From assembly GCA_964621445.1 (NCBI GenBank), contig CAZUNO010000002.1, positions 136,904-200,903 on the forward strand: a stretch of 64,000 bases of DNA, read 5' to 3'. Source of the stretch: CAZUNO01 sp964621445 [NCBI: Candidatus Hadarchaeota archaeon]. GTDB lineage: Archaea > CAYQAE01 > CAYVLA01. Below are positions 1 through 8,244 of the stretch, piece by piece; positions within the stretch are counted from its first letter, which is position 1; every line of letters starts with the position of its first letter. Made by a program: the position numbers and the translations under genes. The notes below the pieces were generated by a model. The model did not search any database, was not told where the DNA came from, and was given only the letters and a program-made list of their open reading frames with translations.

Positions 1-1685
1 GTGGCAACGCCTGAGCTCGATTCGATGTCCAATGTGACCTCTTCTCCCGGTTCGCATTTATCCTTGGAAAACTCCGCCGACAGATTCACGGGGTTTACCA
101 GGTCAACGTCGAAGGGAATCGAGTCCGCGGCCACCTCCAGGTTGGGATTTATCACGTAGGCAACCAGCTTGGCCTTGGGCATCATATCGGGAGTTACCTT
201 GAAGGAGATATACCTCCCATCAGCATAACCCGAGTGTATGGTCCTGCCACCTGATACCACATCATAATAGGCATTTCTATCTGCGGTGGTCAAGACCTCG
301 AATGTGACCTCTTCCCCCACACTCACCTCGGCAGGCGAGATCTGCACTATGTGAACGAAGTAGCCACCCGGGGAGTACTGTGCATTTAAGGTGATCTGAT
401 TCTCGGATTCCGATCCCGGAAGGCTGGCCTTTAGATCGGCACTCGTACATTTGTCCGGCACATCGATCTCGACCGTGGTCATGCCCCTGAAGGTATTCAC
501 GCTTCGGGTTGTCCTGGTTGTCTTTCCGTTCTCCAGGCGATATACGACCTCGAATTCAACGCTTTTATCCAGGGGTTCTCCGTCCGGGGTCTCTGTTACT
601 ATCATTACATCCATGGGTAGACCAGGCTTTACGGTCTGGCTGGCGGGGATTACCTGAATCACGGTCGGGGAGTCGGCTACCTTGAGAAGCTTTGTGTCCT
701 TCTCCTCATGTCCCGCTCCATCGGTTACCGTGACATTTAGAATGACGCTGCCCAGGCCACCGGAACCGACGGTACCGGCAAGATACCCGGCCGCGGGGAT
801 TTCGAACTCGGCGACGCCGTTGGAAAGCCTTGAGTTGAATGTCGCGAACTTCTCCCAGTGAGCAACGTACTTGTAGGCCTCCACGAAAACGGTTCCCTCA
901 ACCGGTTTTCCGAAAAAGTACTCGGCATTTACCTGACCAGTTATCTCTTCATCGACCAGGAACCATCCCTTGGGCGTCTCCACACCTACATCGAATTTTG
1001 GAAGAACGTATTTCTCCACCCTGAAATCCACAGTGGCCGTTCCCGATTCGCTGTTTGCAGTTATCTTCCATGTTCCGGTGTTTACCTCTTTAGCCAGCGA
1101 AAGCTCGAAACTGGCCACACCAAATTCGTTGGCCGAGAGCTCCTTTCGGAATACCTTTATGCCTTTTGCATCGGATATGGATACGTTGATTTTCGTTTCA
1201 GTCGGTTTCAGGTCGGCGCTTAAGGCCAGCACGCGGCCGTAGAGGGTCTGACCTGGCTTGTAGATAGGCTTGTCGGTTTCTATTAACAGGGCTACCGAAT
1301 CCGCCAATATTACCTCTCCCGATACGTGCTCTCTATCGTCCCTCCCGGCGAGGACCAGGTCGTAGGTCCCCTTCTCGATACCGGGAACATCGAAGCGTGC
1401 TATTAGATGTCCATCAGGTCCAGTTCTCCCCCTAAAAAGCTCCACCTCTTTCTCCTGATTTCTGATGAAAAGCGATACCCTGCGGTCAACCGGCCTACCG
1501 GTATCGGGAGAGAAGGAAGAAATGCTAACCGAGGACTCAGTGCCTACATAAAACCTGTTTGGGGCCAGCACAATAAACTCGGCCGATGCGGCCTTTCCAA
1601 CCATGAGGGTGGGAGATATAATCTGTAAAAAAAGAAACAGGCAGACGACCAGAGAGCCATATCGATTTTCCGTCAAAGCAATCAC
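1..1685 (-). CDS. alpha-2-macroglobulin-like secreted protein, N-terminal part (runs off window)
   Basis: I translated this frame directly: it is open for 561 codons from a GTG at 1685 to the window edge. The first ~32 residues are a signal peptide (basic start, then a Leu/Phe-rich core, then AASA before EF). The hallmark of macroglobulin MG2 domains, TDKPIYKPGQT, lies about 110-120 residues in, and EKYVLPKFDV, the start of MG3, follows. Further beta-sandwich MG domains continue to the window edge. Known family members are large (about 1500-1900 aa) protease traps or cell-envelope proteins; the bait region and the thioester CxEQ motif would lie outside this window. An in-frame TGA just upstream of the GTG bounds the start; a TTG at 1676 is the alternative. 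A secreted location is well supported; protease-trapping is inferred from the family only. Confidence 0.88.
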   Translation of the reverse strand, partial: MIALTENRYGSLVVCLFLFLQIISPTLMVGKAASAEFIVLAPNRFYVGTESSVSISSFSPDTGRPVDRRVSLFIRNQEKEVELFRGRTGPDGHLIARFDVPGIEKGTYDLVLAGRDDREHVSGEVILADSVALLIETDKPIYKPGQTLYGRVLALSADLKPTETKINVSISDAKGIKVFRKELSANEFGVASFELSLAKEVNTGTWKITANSESGTATVDFRVEKYVLPKFDVGVETPKGWFLVDEEITGQVNAEYFFGKPVEGTVFVEAYKYVAHWEKFATFNSRLSNGVAEFEIPAAGYLAGTVGSGGLGSVILNVTVTDGAGHEEKDTKLLKVADSPTVIQVIPASQTVKPGLPMDVMIVTETPDGEPLDKSVEFEVVYRLENGKTTRTTRSVNTFRGMTTVEIDVPDKCTSADLKASLPGSESENQITLNAQYSPGGYFVHIVQISPAEVSVGEEVTFEVLTTADRNAYYDVVSGGRTIHSGYADGRYISFKVTPDMMPKAKLVAYVINPNLEVAADSIPFDVDLVNPVNLSAEFSKDKCEPGEEVTLDIESSSGVA

Positions 1686-1863
1686 CAGTTGAGTTCCATA
1701 TTGAAGTCAAGAGCTGGCAAAAAAGGGGGCCTAAGCTCCTAACACGGTAATTTCATTGCCTGAAACAATACATAATGGTTGCATGAAACGGTGTGAACCA
1801 ACGGGGGGAATGGTCCACATAGTGATTCAGGTTAGCCCTAACATACTAGATATCTAGCTGAAG

Positions 1864-2631
1864 CTAGTCCTCAAAGAAACGCATTAGCTCAATGGGTACG
1901 GGGATAACCACGGTTGTGGGTTTGTCGGTGGTCGCATCGGTGATGGCCCCCATTAGTCTTAGCTGCAGCGCTCCGGGACTCTCGGTCATTATCTTGGTAG
2001 CCTTTGCCAGCTTCTCCGACGCCTGTTTCTCTCCCTGGGCAGTGATGACCCTAGACCGTCTTCCTCGTTCCGCCTCGGCCTGCCTGGCCATGGCCCTCTT
2101 CATGTCCTGAGGCACCTCGACGTTCTTGATTTCCACACCTGAAACCTTGATCCCCCATGGGTCAGTGGCTTCATCAACTGATGATTGGAGTTCCCGGTTT
2201 AGATCCTCCCTCTCGGTCAACAGCTGATCAAGAAAGGCCGTTCCGATTACGTTCCTCAAGCTGGTCTGTGAATACAGGGACGTCGCGGCAATGTAATTCT
2301 CAACCTGGGTAACGGCGTTTTCGGGGTCCATTACCCTCATATATATCACTGCGTCCACTTTCACGGGAACGTTATCCCGGGTTATGACCTCCTGGGTGGG
2401 TACATCGAGTACCATGGTCCTGAGGTCGATCTTGACCATCTTCTCGAAAAATGGTATTACGAAGAACAGGCCAGGGCCACGAGCTCCGACCAGCCTACCT
2501 AGCCTAAATATCACGCCTCTCTCGTACTCACGTACTATCTTGATCGCCCAAGCGATGAAGATGAGAAAGAGGAAAACAAGCGCTGCTGCGGGAAGGAGCC
2601 AGTCAGCCATGGAATCAACCAATCCGTTCAA
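1864..2631 (-). CDS. SPFH/band 7 (stomatin/slipin-type) membrane protein
   Basis: The 255-residue protein has one N-terminal membrane helix (about residues 13-30), followed by the slipin hallmark YERGVIFRLGR and an SPFH domain to about residue 200. A coiled, Ala/Glu-rich stretch (ARQAEAERGRRSRVITAQGE) is typical of prokaryotic stomatins. These proteins oligomerise on membranes and usually pair with NfeD partners. No NfeD gene is adjacent here; the NfeD-like genes in this window are almost 60 kb away. The start may be the TTG at 2631 (nearly leaderless given the TATA-like box at 2651-2660) or the ATG at 2610, which begins MADWLLP; both keep the helix. Confidence 0.9.
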   Translation of the reverse strand: MNGLVDSMADWLLPAAALVFLFLIFIAWAIKIVREYERGVIFRLGRLVGARGPGLFFVIPFFEKMVKIDLRTMVLDVPTQEVITRDNVPVKVDAVIYMRVMDPENAVTQVENYIAATSLYSQTSLRNVIGTAFLDQLLTEREDLNRELQSSVDEATDPWGIKVSGVEIKNVEVPQDMKRAMARQAEAERGRRSRVITAQGEKQASEKLAKATKIMTESPGALQLRLMGAITDATTDKPTTVVIPVPIELMRFFED

Positions 2632-2650
2632 CTAAATTTCGCGCTTTCCT

Positions 2651-2661
2651 CATAAATATAT
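2651..2661 (-). promoter_or_regulatory. TATA-like box for the SPFH gene
   Basis: On the minus strand this reads TATATTTATG. Its centre lies about 25 bp before the TTG at 2631, the usual archaeal TATA-to-start distance for a leaderless or short-leader transcript. Inferred from spacing and composition only. Confidence 0.45.
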
Positions 2662-2677
2662 TTGTCATAAGCCAGAA

Positions 2678-3901
2678 CTAGTGGCCGCCGACTCGCCCCA
2701 GGGCAACCTCCACCGCTTCCACCAGGTCATCCAACTCGCGGTCGGTATAGTTGGTGCTATTGGGCAGGACGATGTTCCTCTTCAGGGAATCCTCAAGTAC
2801 CGGGCAGGGCTGGGTGTCATTGAAATCGTTTAGGGGTGAGGTGAAGGGCCAACCAGACCGATTTATGGTTTCCCTCTTCTTGAAAAGATCCAGATCGTAT
2901 GCCGGTCTACCACCGTAAATGAGACCAGCCGGGACTCCCTCCTCCTTTATGAGCTCTATCAGACCCGGGGCATCTATATTCATGTCATCCGGTATCCGAT
3001 AAATCATCCCGTAGTAAACTGGCTTTGATCCGGGAATGACCTTTCTGGGTATGAGCCCCAATTTTTCAACCATCTTGTTGACATAATTAGCATTTTTGTT
3101 CACGATCTCAACGATCCTATCGAGCTTTCGGACCTGGGCCAGAGCCACAGCGCCCTGTAGCTCCGACATTCGATAATTGGTTCCCAGAGGCGCTCCTTCT
3201 TCCCGCGTGAGGCGATTATTCCCGTGATCATGGTAACGAATGGCGTTATCGTAGAGGGTGGGGTCATCGGTGGTCACTATGCCTCCCTCTCCGGAGGTCG
3301 CCATCTTGTTGAGCTGGAAACTAAAGCAACCGATATCCCCCAGGGACCCAACTTTTCCTCCCTTAAACTCGGACCCGTGGGCATGGGAAGCGTCCTCTAC
3401 CAGGTAAAGGTCGTTCTCCTCAGCCACATCGCGGAGTCCATCCATGTCCGCCGGGAAGCCCAGCAGGTGAACCGGGACTATGGCCTTGGTCCTTGGGGTT
3501 ACCGCCTGACGGACTGCATCGGGGTCAAGATTGAGGGTCTCGCCCTCCACATCCGCAAATACCGGCACTCCCCCGCACAGGAGGACGGGGCTGATATTGG
3601 CAATGAAGGTCACCGGGGGCACTATTACCTCCTCCCCGGGCCCTATTCCGCAGGACTTGACCCCTAGGTGAACCGCTGCCGTTCCGCTGGAGACCCCAAG
3701 CGCGTACTCTGTTCCCACATATTCCGAAAATTCGCTCTCGAAATCCAAAACCTTATTCTGCGGGTCGGGACCATAGAAGCGAAATAGGGATTTGGACTCC
3801 ATTACCTCCCTAACTTCCTTCATCTCCTCCTCCCCTATCAGATTCACGCCAAATCCAGTATACGGCCAAGGTTCAGTTCGAACGGGATCGTCCTCTGGCA
3901 C
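2678..3901 (-). CDS. DegT/DnrJ/EryC1/StrS family PLP aminotransferase
   Basis: At 407 residues this is the usual length for the sugar-aminotransferase family (fold-type I PLP enzymes). The PLP Schiff-base lysine is Lys199 in CFSFQLNKMATSGEGG. SSGTAAVHLGV (phosphate-binding turn) and VEDASHAHG (cofactor Asp) are also visible. Family members transaminate keto-sugars, often nucleotide-linked, using Glu or Gln. It stands alone between the SPFH gene and a secreted protein. A paralogue lies at 20315-21565 (Lys196). Substrate cannot be told from the sequence; surface sugar or aminocyclitol synthesis are both possible. Confidence 0.9.
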   Translation of the reverse strand: MPEDDPVRTEPWPYTGFGVNLIGEEEMKEVREVMESKSLFRFYGPDPQNKVLDFESEFSEYVGTEYALGVSSGTAAVHLGVKSCGIGPGEEVIVPPVTFIANISPVLLCGGVPVFADVEGETLNLDPDAVRQAVTPRTKAIVPVHLLGFPADMDGLRDVAEENDLYLVEDASHAHGSEFKGGKVGSLGDIGCFSFQLNKMATSGEGGIVTTDDPTLYDNAIRYHDHGNNRLTREEGAPLGTNYRMSELQGAVALAQVRKLDRIVEIVNKNANYVNKMVEKLGLIPRKVIPGSKPVYYGMIYRIPDDMNIDAPGLIELIKEEGVPAGLIYGGRPAYDLDLFKKRETINRSGWPFTSPLNDFNDTQPCPVLEDSLKRNIVLPNSTNYTDRELDDLVEAVEVALGRVGGH

Positions 3902-3959
3902 TTTACCACCTGCTAAGACATGGATGAATGGTTTAATATAAGTGGCCTGCGATTCTGCC

Positions 3960-4937
3960 TTATTGATTCCAGCGTTTTAGGCCCCAGAAAACCAACGAGA
4001 ACAATATGAATGGCGGAGTAAACTCCGGAATTTCAATGTTATCCACCAGAGACTCGAACTCATTTAGATGCAGTTGGTAGCCCTTGCCCTTACTTGTATA
4101 TATAAGGCTCAAAACCTTTTCTCCACAATCAAGCATCTCATATCTGGCCTTCACCTGGGAATGATTGGGCAAGGAATACGTGTACTCCATTATCCTGTTA
4201 CCCAGATCGTGAATGATTTCCTGGCTCTCAAAAAGGATTTCAACATTGGACATGGTCTCCCGCATCCCTTCCTTCTGGACCTCCAGGTATTCATCCAAGC
4301 TACCAGACCAGGTTTCGGATAGGAGCACAATATTTGTCTGAAAGCGGTCCTCCAGTGGCCCATAGAAGATAACCCCATTATTTAGGGTCTGCTCATCCAC
4401 TGCCCAGCCAACCGGATAGGTTAAATTCAGGTCCGGGTTCAGGTAACTATATTTGGGATCGAAGAAGCTAAGGGTGGATAACGATTCCTGGAACAATGGA
4501 AGGTAATGCTCGTATTGCCCTTTTGATGCTACATATGCCAGGTCATAGTACCTCCGTCCATATCGGATTATGATCTCCTTCATCTTGACCTCTGTGGACC
4601 CTTGCTGCCAGGAGCATATCAAAACCTGAGCCGGTAAATCCTTAAAGGTCGTATTACGATCAGACAAAACCACGAAATCGGAGAATATCTCCCGACAGTT
4701 TTCCCGGATGCCCCTGACTGTATCCTGAAGCGTTGATCTTGGGTTATCGAAGACATCGATGCTTAGTCTTGGGGAGAATCCATCACTCTGGCTCATGAAC
4801 AGGGCCAGGACATATGGGTTTTGTGACTCTCTCCAGCCCGGTGGCTGCTGTATGGAGAAACCCCATGATTCGCTTTGGTACGCCCAACAATGGGGTATCA
4901 ACACGATTGAAGCCAACAATATCCAGGTGATCTTCAT
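3960..4937 (-). CDS. secreted two-repeat protein with PEF-CTERM-like C-terminal tail
   Basis: I take the start at the ATG at 4937, which begins MKITWILLASIVLIPHCWA, a clean signal peptide with GGGGAT just upstream. The frame stays open to 5003, but the extra residues look non-coding. The mature protein (325 aa with signal) contains two similar alpha/beta halves, each opening with an aromatic-Pro-Gly-Trp segment (QQPPGW and TYPVGW). This resembles PsbP/DcrB-type lipid- or ligand-binding folds. The last ~22 residues read IPEF, a hydrophobic stretch FILFSLVFW, then GLKRWNQ: the tripartite layout of archaeosortase PEF-CTERM signals. No archaeosortase gene is in the window. Specific function unknown. 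Confidence 0.75.
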   Translation of the reverse strand: MKITWILLASIVLIPHCWAYQSESWGFSIQQPPGWRESQNPYVLALFMSQSDGFSPRLSIDVFDNPRSTLQDTVRGIRENCREIFSDFVVLSDRNTTFKDLPAQVLICSWQQGSTEVKMKEIIIRYGRRYYDLAYVASKGQYEHYLPLFQESLSTLSFFDPKYSYLNPDLNLTYPVGWAVDEQTLNNGVIFYGPLEDRFQTNIVLLSETWSGSLDEYLEVQKEGMRETMSNVEILFESQEIIHDLGNRIMEYTYSLPNHSQVKARYEMLDCGEKVLSLIYTSKGKGYQLHLNEFESLVDNIEIPEFTPPFILFSLVFWGLKRWNQ

Positions 4938-5067
4938 TATCCCCAGCTTAGGGAAAAGATTCTGAAAAATAGGGCACCATCGGGCGACAAATTTTCGGGA
5001 CACTCACAAAAAAAACCCCTCGCCGGGACTCTCGGGAACATTTTCGAAGGTCCCCACCCCAGGTCCC

Positions 5068-5982
5068 ATGATGGCCATTCACGAGGTAGTGATCCAGATA
5101 CTTCTACCCATCTCTCTTGGTTTCGTACTCCGCCAAACAGGTATGTTTGGGGATGAGCAATCTGCGGTTTTACGAAAACTGGTGGTCTATGTCAGCATAC
5201 CGCTCCTGGTCTTCCACTCCATGTACACCTCGGCCCTGCCCTCCTTGAGCCAGGCCATCTCCATTGTAGCCGCCCTTCCAATATTGACCCTGCTTTTCCA
5301 CCTGGCAGGAAGCATCATTAGCCGGCTCTTGCCCCTTAAGCATGCGAAGCGGATGGCCCTTCTCGCTGCCATTACCTTTGGCAACTACGGCTGGTTGGGT
5401 TGGAGCGCTGCCTTCACCGTCTTTGGCGAGAAGGGCCTTAACCAGGCATTCTTCTTCACTCTCCTCTGGTGGCCGGTTTTCTACGGGTTTGGAGCGTTAA
5501 CCGGAATCCGATCCCGAACCAAGAAATCCATCAGCCCGCGATCAGTGGCCATTGTCACCGCTTTGCCCGTCAGCTGCATATCAGCGGGAATCGTGCTCAA
5601 TCTCGCTTCCATCGCAATCCCCGAGTTTCTCCTGACCTCGGTTTCCAGCATAGGGGACACCACCATACCCCTCATACTCATATCGGTGGGTATGGGGCTG
5701 AATATGGATAACATAAGAAGACTGCTACCGGCAGCACTCCTAGTTTCCGCAATACGCCTGGGACTGGGCCCCCTAATGGGAATTCTGACCTCGGAGGTGC
5801 TTCCCGTAGGGGATTTGGGCACTGATGTTGTAATTCTTCTGAGTGCAATGCCGGTAGCCACGGTCACCCCAATTCTCTGCGACTACTTCGAGATGGACAG
5901 GGACCTGATATCGGTATCCATTGTAGTTTCCACGGTGCTTTCCCTGGGAACTCTCCCCCTAGTACTCATGATCATCGGTTGA
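5068..5982 (+). CDS. AEC (auxin efflux carrier) family permease
   Basis: This 304-residue, very hydrophobic protein has about ten predicted membrane helices. The N-terminus (MMAIHEVVIQILLPISLGFVLRQTG) and the duplicated five-helix layout are typical of the AEC/MleP family of organic-acid and auxin-type carriers, which belong to the bile acid/arsenite/riboflavin transporter superfamily. Family-typical Pro/Asn-rich breaks occur in helices 4 and 9 (NYGWLGWSAA; SAMPVATVTPIL). It is divergent from the secreted-protein gene and convergent with the PfkB operon (2 bp between stops). Substrate unknown; a carboxylate is the family default. Confidence 0.88.
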   Translation: MMAIHEVVIQILLPISLGFVLRQTGMFGDEQSAVLRKLVVYVSIPLLVFHSMYTSALPSLSQAISIVAALPILTLLFHLAGSIISRLLPLKHAKRMALLAAITFGNYGWLGWSAAFTVFGEKGLNQAFFFTLLWWPVFYGFGALTGIRSRTKKSISPRSVAIVTALPVSCISAGIVLNLASIAIPEFLLTSVSSIGDTTIPLILISVGMGLNMDNIRRLLPAALLVSAIRLGLGPLMGILTSEVLPVGDLGTDVVILLSAMPVATVTPILCDYFEMDRDLISVSIVVSTVLSLGTLPLVLMIIG

Positions 5983-5984
5983 AC

Positions 5985-6947
5985 CTAGCTCCATTTCCAG
6001 TCCATCTTCTTCTCTACGTTCTTGATTTCCTCAATGGAGGGCGAGCCCTCCATGGGCCCCATCTTGGTTATGGCAAAGGAGCCCACGGTATTTCCCATCC
6101 TACCACATTCAACCAAGGATTTCCCGGAAACAAAGCTAGTGGTAAAACCGGCATCGAAGCAGTCACCGGCCCCAGTGGGGTCAACCCTTTCTCTTAGCCG
6201 TTCGATCGGGAAAGGCGGTACGAATACCTCCTCTTCCCGGCCAAATACGCGGCAGCCGTCCGAACCCAGCTTCAGGGCTACAACATTGGCTCTATCCAAA
6301 AGGGACCTGCAGGCCTCATCGCTATCCTCTATGCCCGTGAGCATGCTGGCCTCCTCCCCGCTAGGCAGGACCACATCACAAATCTCCAGGACTGGCTCGC
6401 ATATCTCCCTTACCCGTTCAATACCCAAGAGCTCAGGTCTCAGGTTGGGGTCCAGGCTTATCTTTCCACCCTGGTCCTTAACCATTTCCATGGCCCGGTA
6501 GCAGGCATCCCTGCTTGAGTCGCTGGTGGAAAGGGCCGAGCCCATGAGATGAAGTAGTTTGGTGCCTGATAGGTAATCAGCGTTCACATTCTTAGGCGAA
6601 AGCGTACCCGCGGCGGAGTATCTCAGGTGAAAGATGAATTTCCGGGAGCCATCCTGGTTGTAGGAAACGAAGGCACAGCCGGTGGTATGCCCCTCCCTCC
6701 TGGTCACGCCCGAGACATCGACCCCGTTCTCCTCCAGCCTGTTCTCCACTACATCACCAAAATCGTCGGGTCCTAGAACCCCGATGAATCCGGTATCGGC
6801 CCCAAGCTTGGCCGCCGCGTCAATGTAAATGGCTGGAGCACCGCTCGGATAGGGACCCATGAACTCAGCCGGCTCATTTAGAGGAACCCCGACCTTTTTA
6901 CGCATTATCTCTACCAGCATCTCACCCATACATACTATCTCAGGCAT
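5985..6947 (-). CDS. PfkB-family sugar kinase
   Basis: This is a ribokinase-fold kinase of 320 residues from the ATG at 6947 (MPEIVCMGEMLVEIM), which has GGTGAG just upstream. The frame is open to 7004, but those codons overlap the preceding gene. The PfkB signature 2 DPTGAGDCFDAGF carries the anion hole and catalytic Asp near the C-terminus. The N-terminal beta-strand and GPYPSGAPA are typical of 2-keto-3-deoxygluconate or fructokinase-like members. It is the last gene of the M24/LarA-like/amidohydrolase/YjbQ operon, so it probably phosphorylates the sugar or sugar acid that operon produces. Exact substrate unknown. Confidence 0.9.
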   Translation of the reverse strand: MPEIVCMGEMLVEIMRKKVGVPLNEPAEFMGPYPSGAPAIYIDAAAKLGADTGFIGVLGPDDFGDVVENRLEENGVDVSGVTRREGHTTGCAFVSYNQDGSRKFIFHLRYSAAGTLSPKNVNADYLSGTKLLHLMGSALSTSDSSRDACYRAMEMVKDQGGKISLDPNLRPELLGIERVREICEPVLEICDVVLPSGEEASMLTGIEDSDEACRSLLDRANVVALKLGSDGCRVFGREEEVFVPPFPIERLRERVDPTGAGDCFDAGFTTSFVSGKSLVECGRMGNTVGSFAITKMGPMEGSPSIEEIKNVEKKMDWKWS

Positions 6948-6948
6948 T

Positions 6949-7380
6949 TCACTCACCCAAAACCTGTACGCAGTACTTCCTATGCAGGGGGCCATCGGTC
7001 TCAACGAAATATATGGTCTGCCTACCTCCCCTTACGATCTCTCCGTTCTCGATTGGGAACATGGTGTTAATCCCGGTAAGCATTCCTCTTAGATGGCAGT
7101 GGGCATTTACTCCTAAACGGCCGTCAAAATCTAGATACCTCGCATGGTGGTAGTCCAGATCCTCGGGTATCAGCCTCTCAAGGGTATCGACGGTATCTTC
7201 CTCCAGGCAGGGTATCCCCTCGTTAACGGTGATACCGCTGGTGGTATGCATGGTGATCACGTTGACCACCCCGTTCTGGACCTCGGACCTCTCCACCACC
7301 TTAACCACTTCTTCCGTTATATCTATGAGCTGCATCTCCTTGGTGCTTTGCACGTCCAGTTTCTCAAGATGTATCTTCAT
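6949..7380 (-). CDS. YjbQ/UPF0047 family protein
   Basis: The 143-residue length matches the whole UPF0047 family. The conserved core VVNVITMHTTSGITVNEG and the distal NAHCHLRGMLTG, together with RQTIYFVETDGP, are diagnostic. Members are trimeric; weak thiamin-phosphate-synthase-like activity has been attributed to the family, but the physiological role is not settled. The stop lies just before the PfkB start (2-bp offset), and the start is 10 bp after the amidohydrolase stop, so it is co-transcribed. Its presence in a sugar-catabolic operon is unexplained. Confidence 0.92.
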   Translation of the reverse strand: MKIHLEKLDVQSTKEMQLIDITEEVVKVVERSEVQNGVVNVITMHTTSGITVNEGIPCLEEDTVDTLERLIPEDLDYHHARYLDFDGRLGVNAHCHLRGMLTGINTMFPIENGEIVRGGRQTIYFVETDGPLHRKYCVQVLGE

Positions 7381-7389
7381 TTTAGACCC

Positions 7390-8235
7390 TCACTCCATCC
7401 CCATGAACCTCTTGGCATTCCTCTCAAATATCAGCTCGATGGCCCCCTCCGTGAATCCCAGGGACTTGACTGCCTCCACCATCTTTGCCATCTCTATACG
7501 TGGGAAGTTTGACCCAAACATAACCTGGTTCCTGAGGCTCCTCTCCAGCCAGGTTGTTGGTATCTGTTTATTGAAGGTGAACTGGATGAATTCCTTGGGG
7601 GTATCAAAGTAAAGACATGAGGTGTCGGCAAACAGATTTTCGTACTTCAATAGGAGGGCTGCGGTATCCTGAATCCAGGGCCACCCAAAATGGGCAATGC
7701 AAATCTTCAGCTCAGGGTAACGGATCGCCGCCTCCTCAAGGAGCATGGGATGGCACTGCTTTAGACGGGTTCCAGGCTCGAAACTCATGCCGCTGTGCAT
7801 CATTATCGGGATGCCTAGATCCTGAGCCTTCTCATATAATGGGAAAACCTCCTGGTCATCGGGGCTAAACTCCTGACTGCTGGGAGCCAGCTTTAGCCCT
7901 GCTAGGCCCAGGTCCTCTATGGCCATCTCCAGATCCTCGATAGCTGTGGGGGAATGGGGATCGACGCTGGCAAACCCTATGAAGCTACCATCGCCCATCT
8001 CCACCAGCTCTGCAATCTGCTCATTAGTATGGATCTTTTCCCCTCGCGTGGTGGTGCAGTCTATGGGATGAATGACCGAGGTATCTATATCCGCCTCCTC
8101 CATGTGGAGGAGGAATGTCCTCAGGGGCTGTAGCCTATTGCCCAGGCCAAAAATTTCCCTGACCACCCTTTTCATCTCTTCGTCCTTTTCCATGATCTCC
8201 TTCACGAGAACCGGATGTGTGTGTACGTCAATCAA
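7390..8235 (-). CDS. amidohydrolase-2 family metal-dependent hydrolase
   Basis: The 281-residue TIM-barrel hydrolase begins MIDVHTHP, whose HxH is the first metal-ligand pair. The second His lies in MMHSGM, the third in CIAHFGWPW, and the catalytic-Asp strand appears as MFGSNFPR, where the usual Asp position reads Asn. That replacement deserves attention: in many PF04909 members this strand is FGSDxP. The family includes decarboxylases, lactonases and o-pyrocatechuate-type enzymes. It lies between the LarA-like gene and yjbQ with gaps of about 10 bp. A lactone hydrolase or decarboxylase role in the same pathway is inferred. Confidence 0.88.
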   Translation of the reverse strand: MIDVHTHPVLVKEIMEKDEEMKRVVREIFGLGNRLQPLRTFLLHMEEADIDTSVIHPIDCTTTRGEKIHTNEQIAELVEMGDGSFIGFASVDPHSPTAIEDLEMAIEDLGLAGLKLAPSSQEFSPDDQEVFPLYEKAQDLGIPIMMHSGMSFEPGTRLKQCHPMLLEEAAIRYPELKICIAHFGWPWIQDTAALLLKYENLFADTSCLYFDTPKEFIQFTFNKQIPTTWLERSLRNQVMFGSNFPRIEMAKMVEAVKSLGFTEGAIELIFERNAKRFMGME

Positions 8236-8244
8236 GCTATCATC

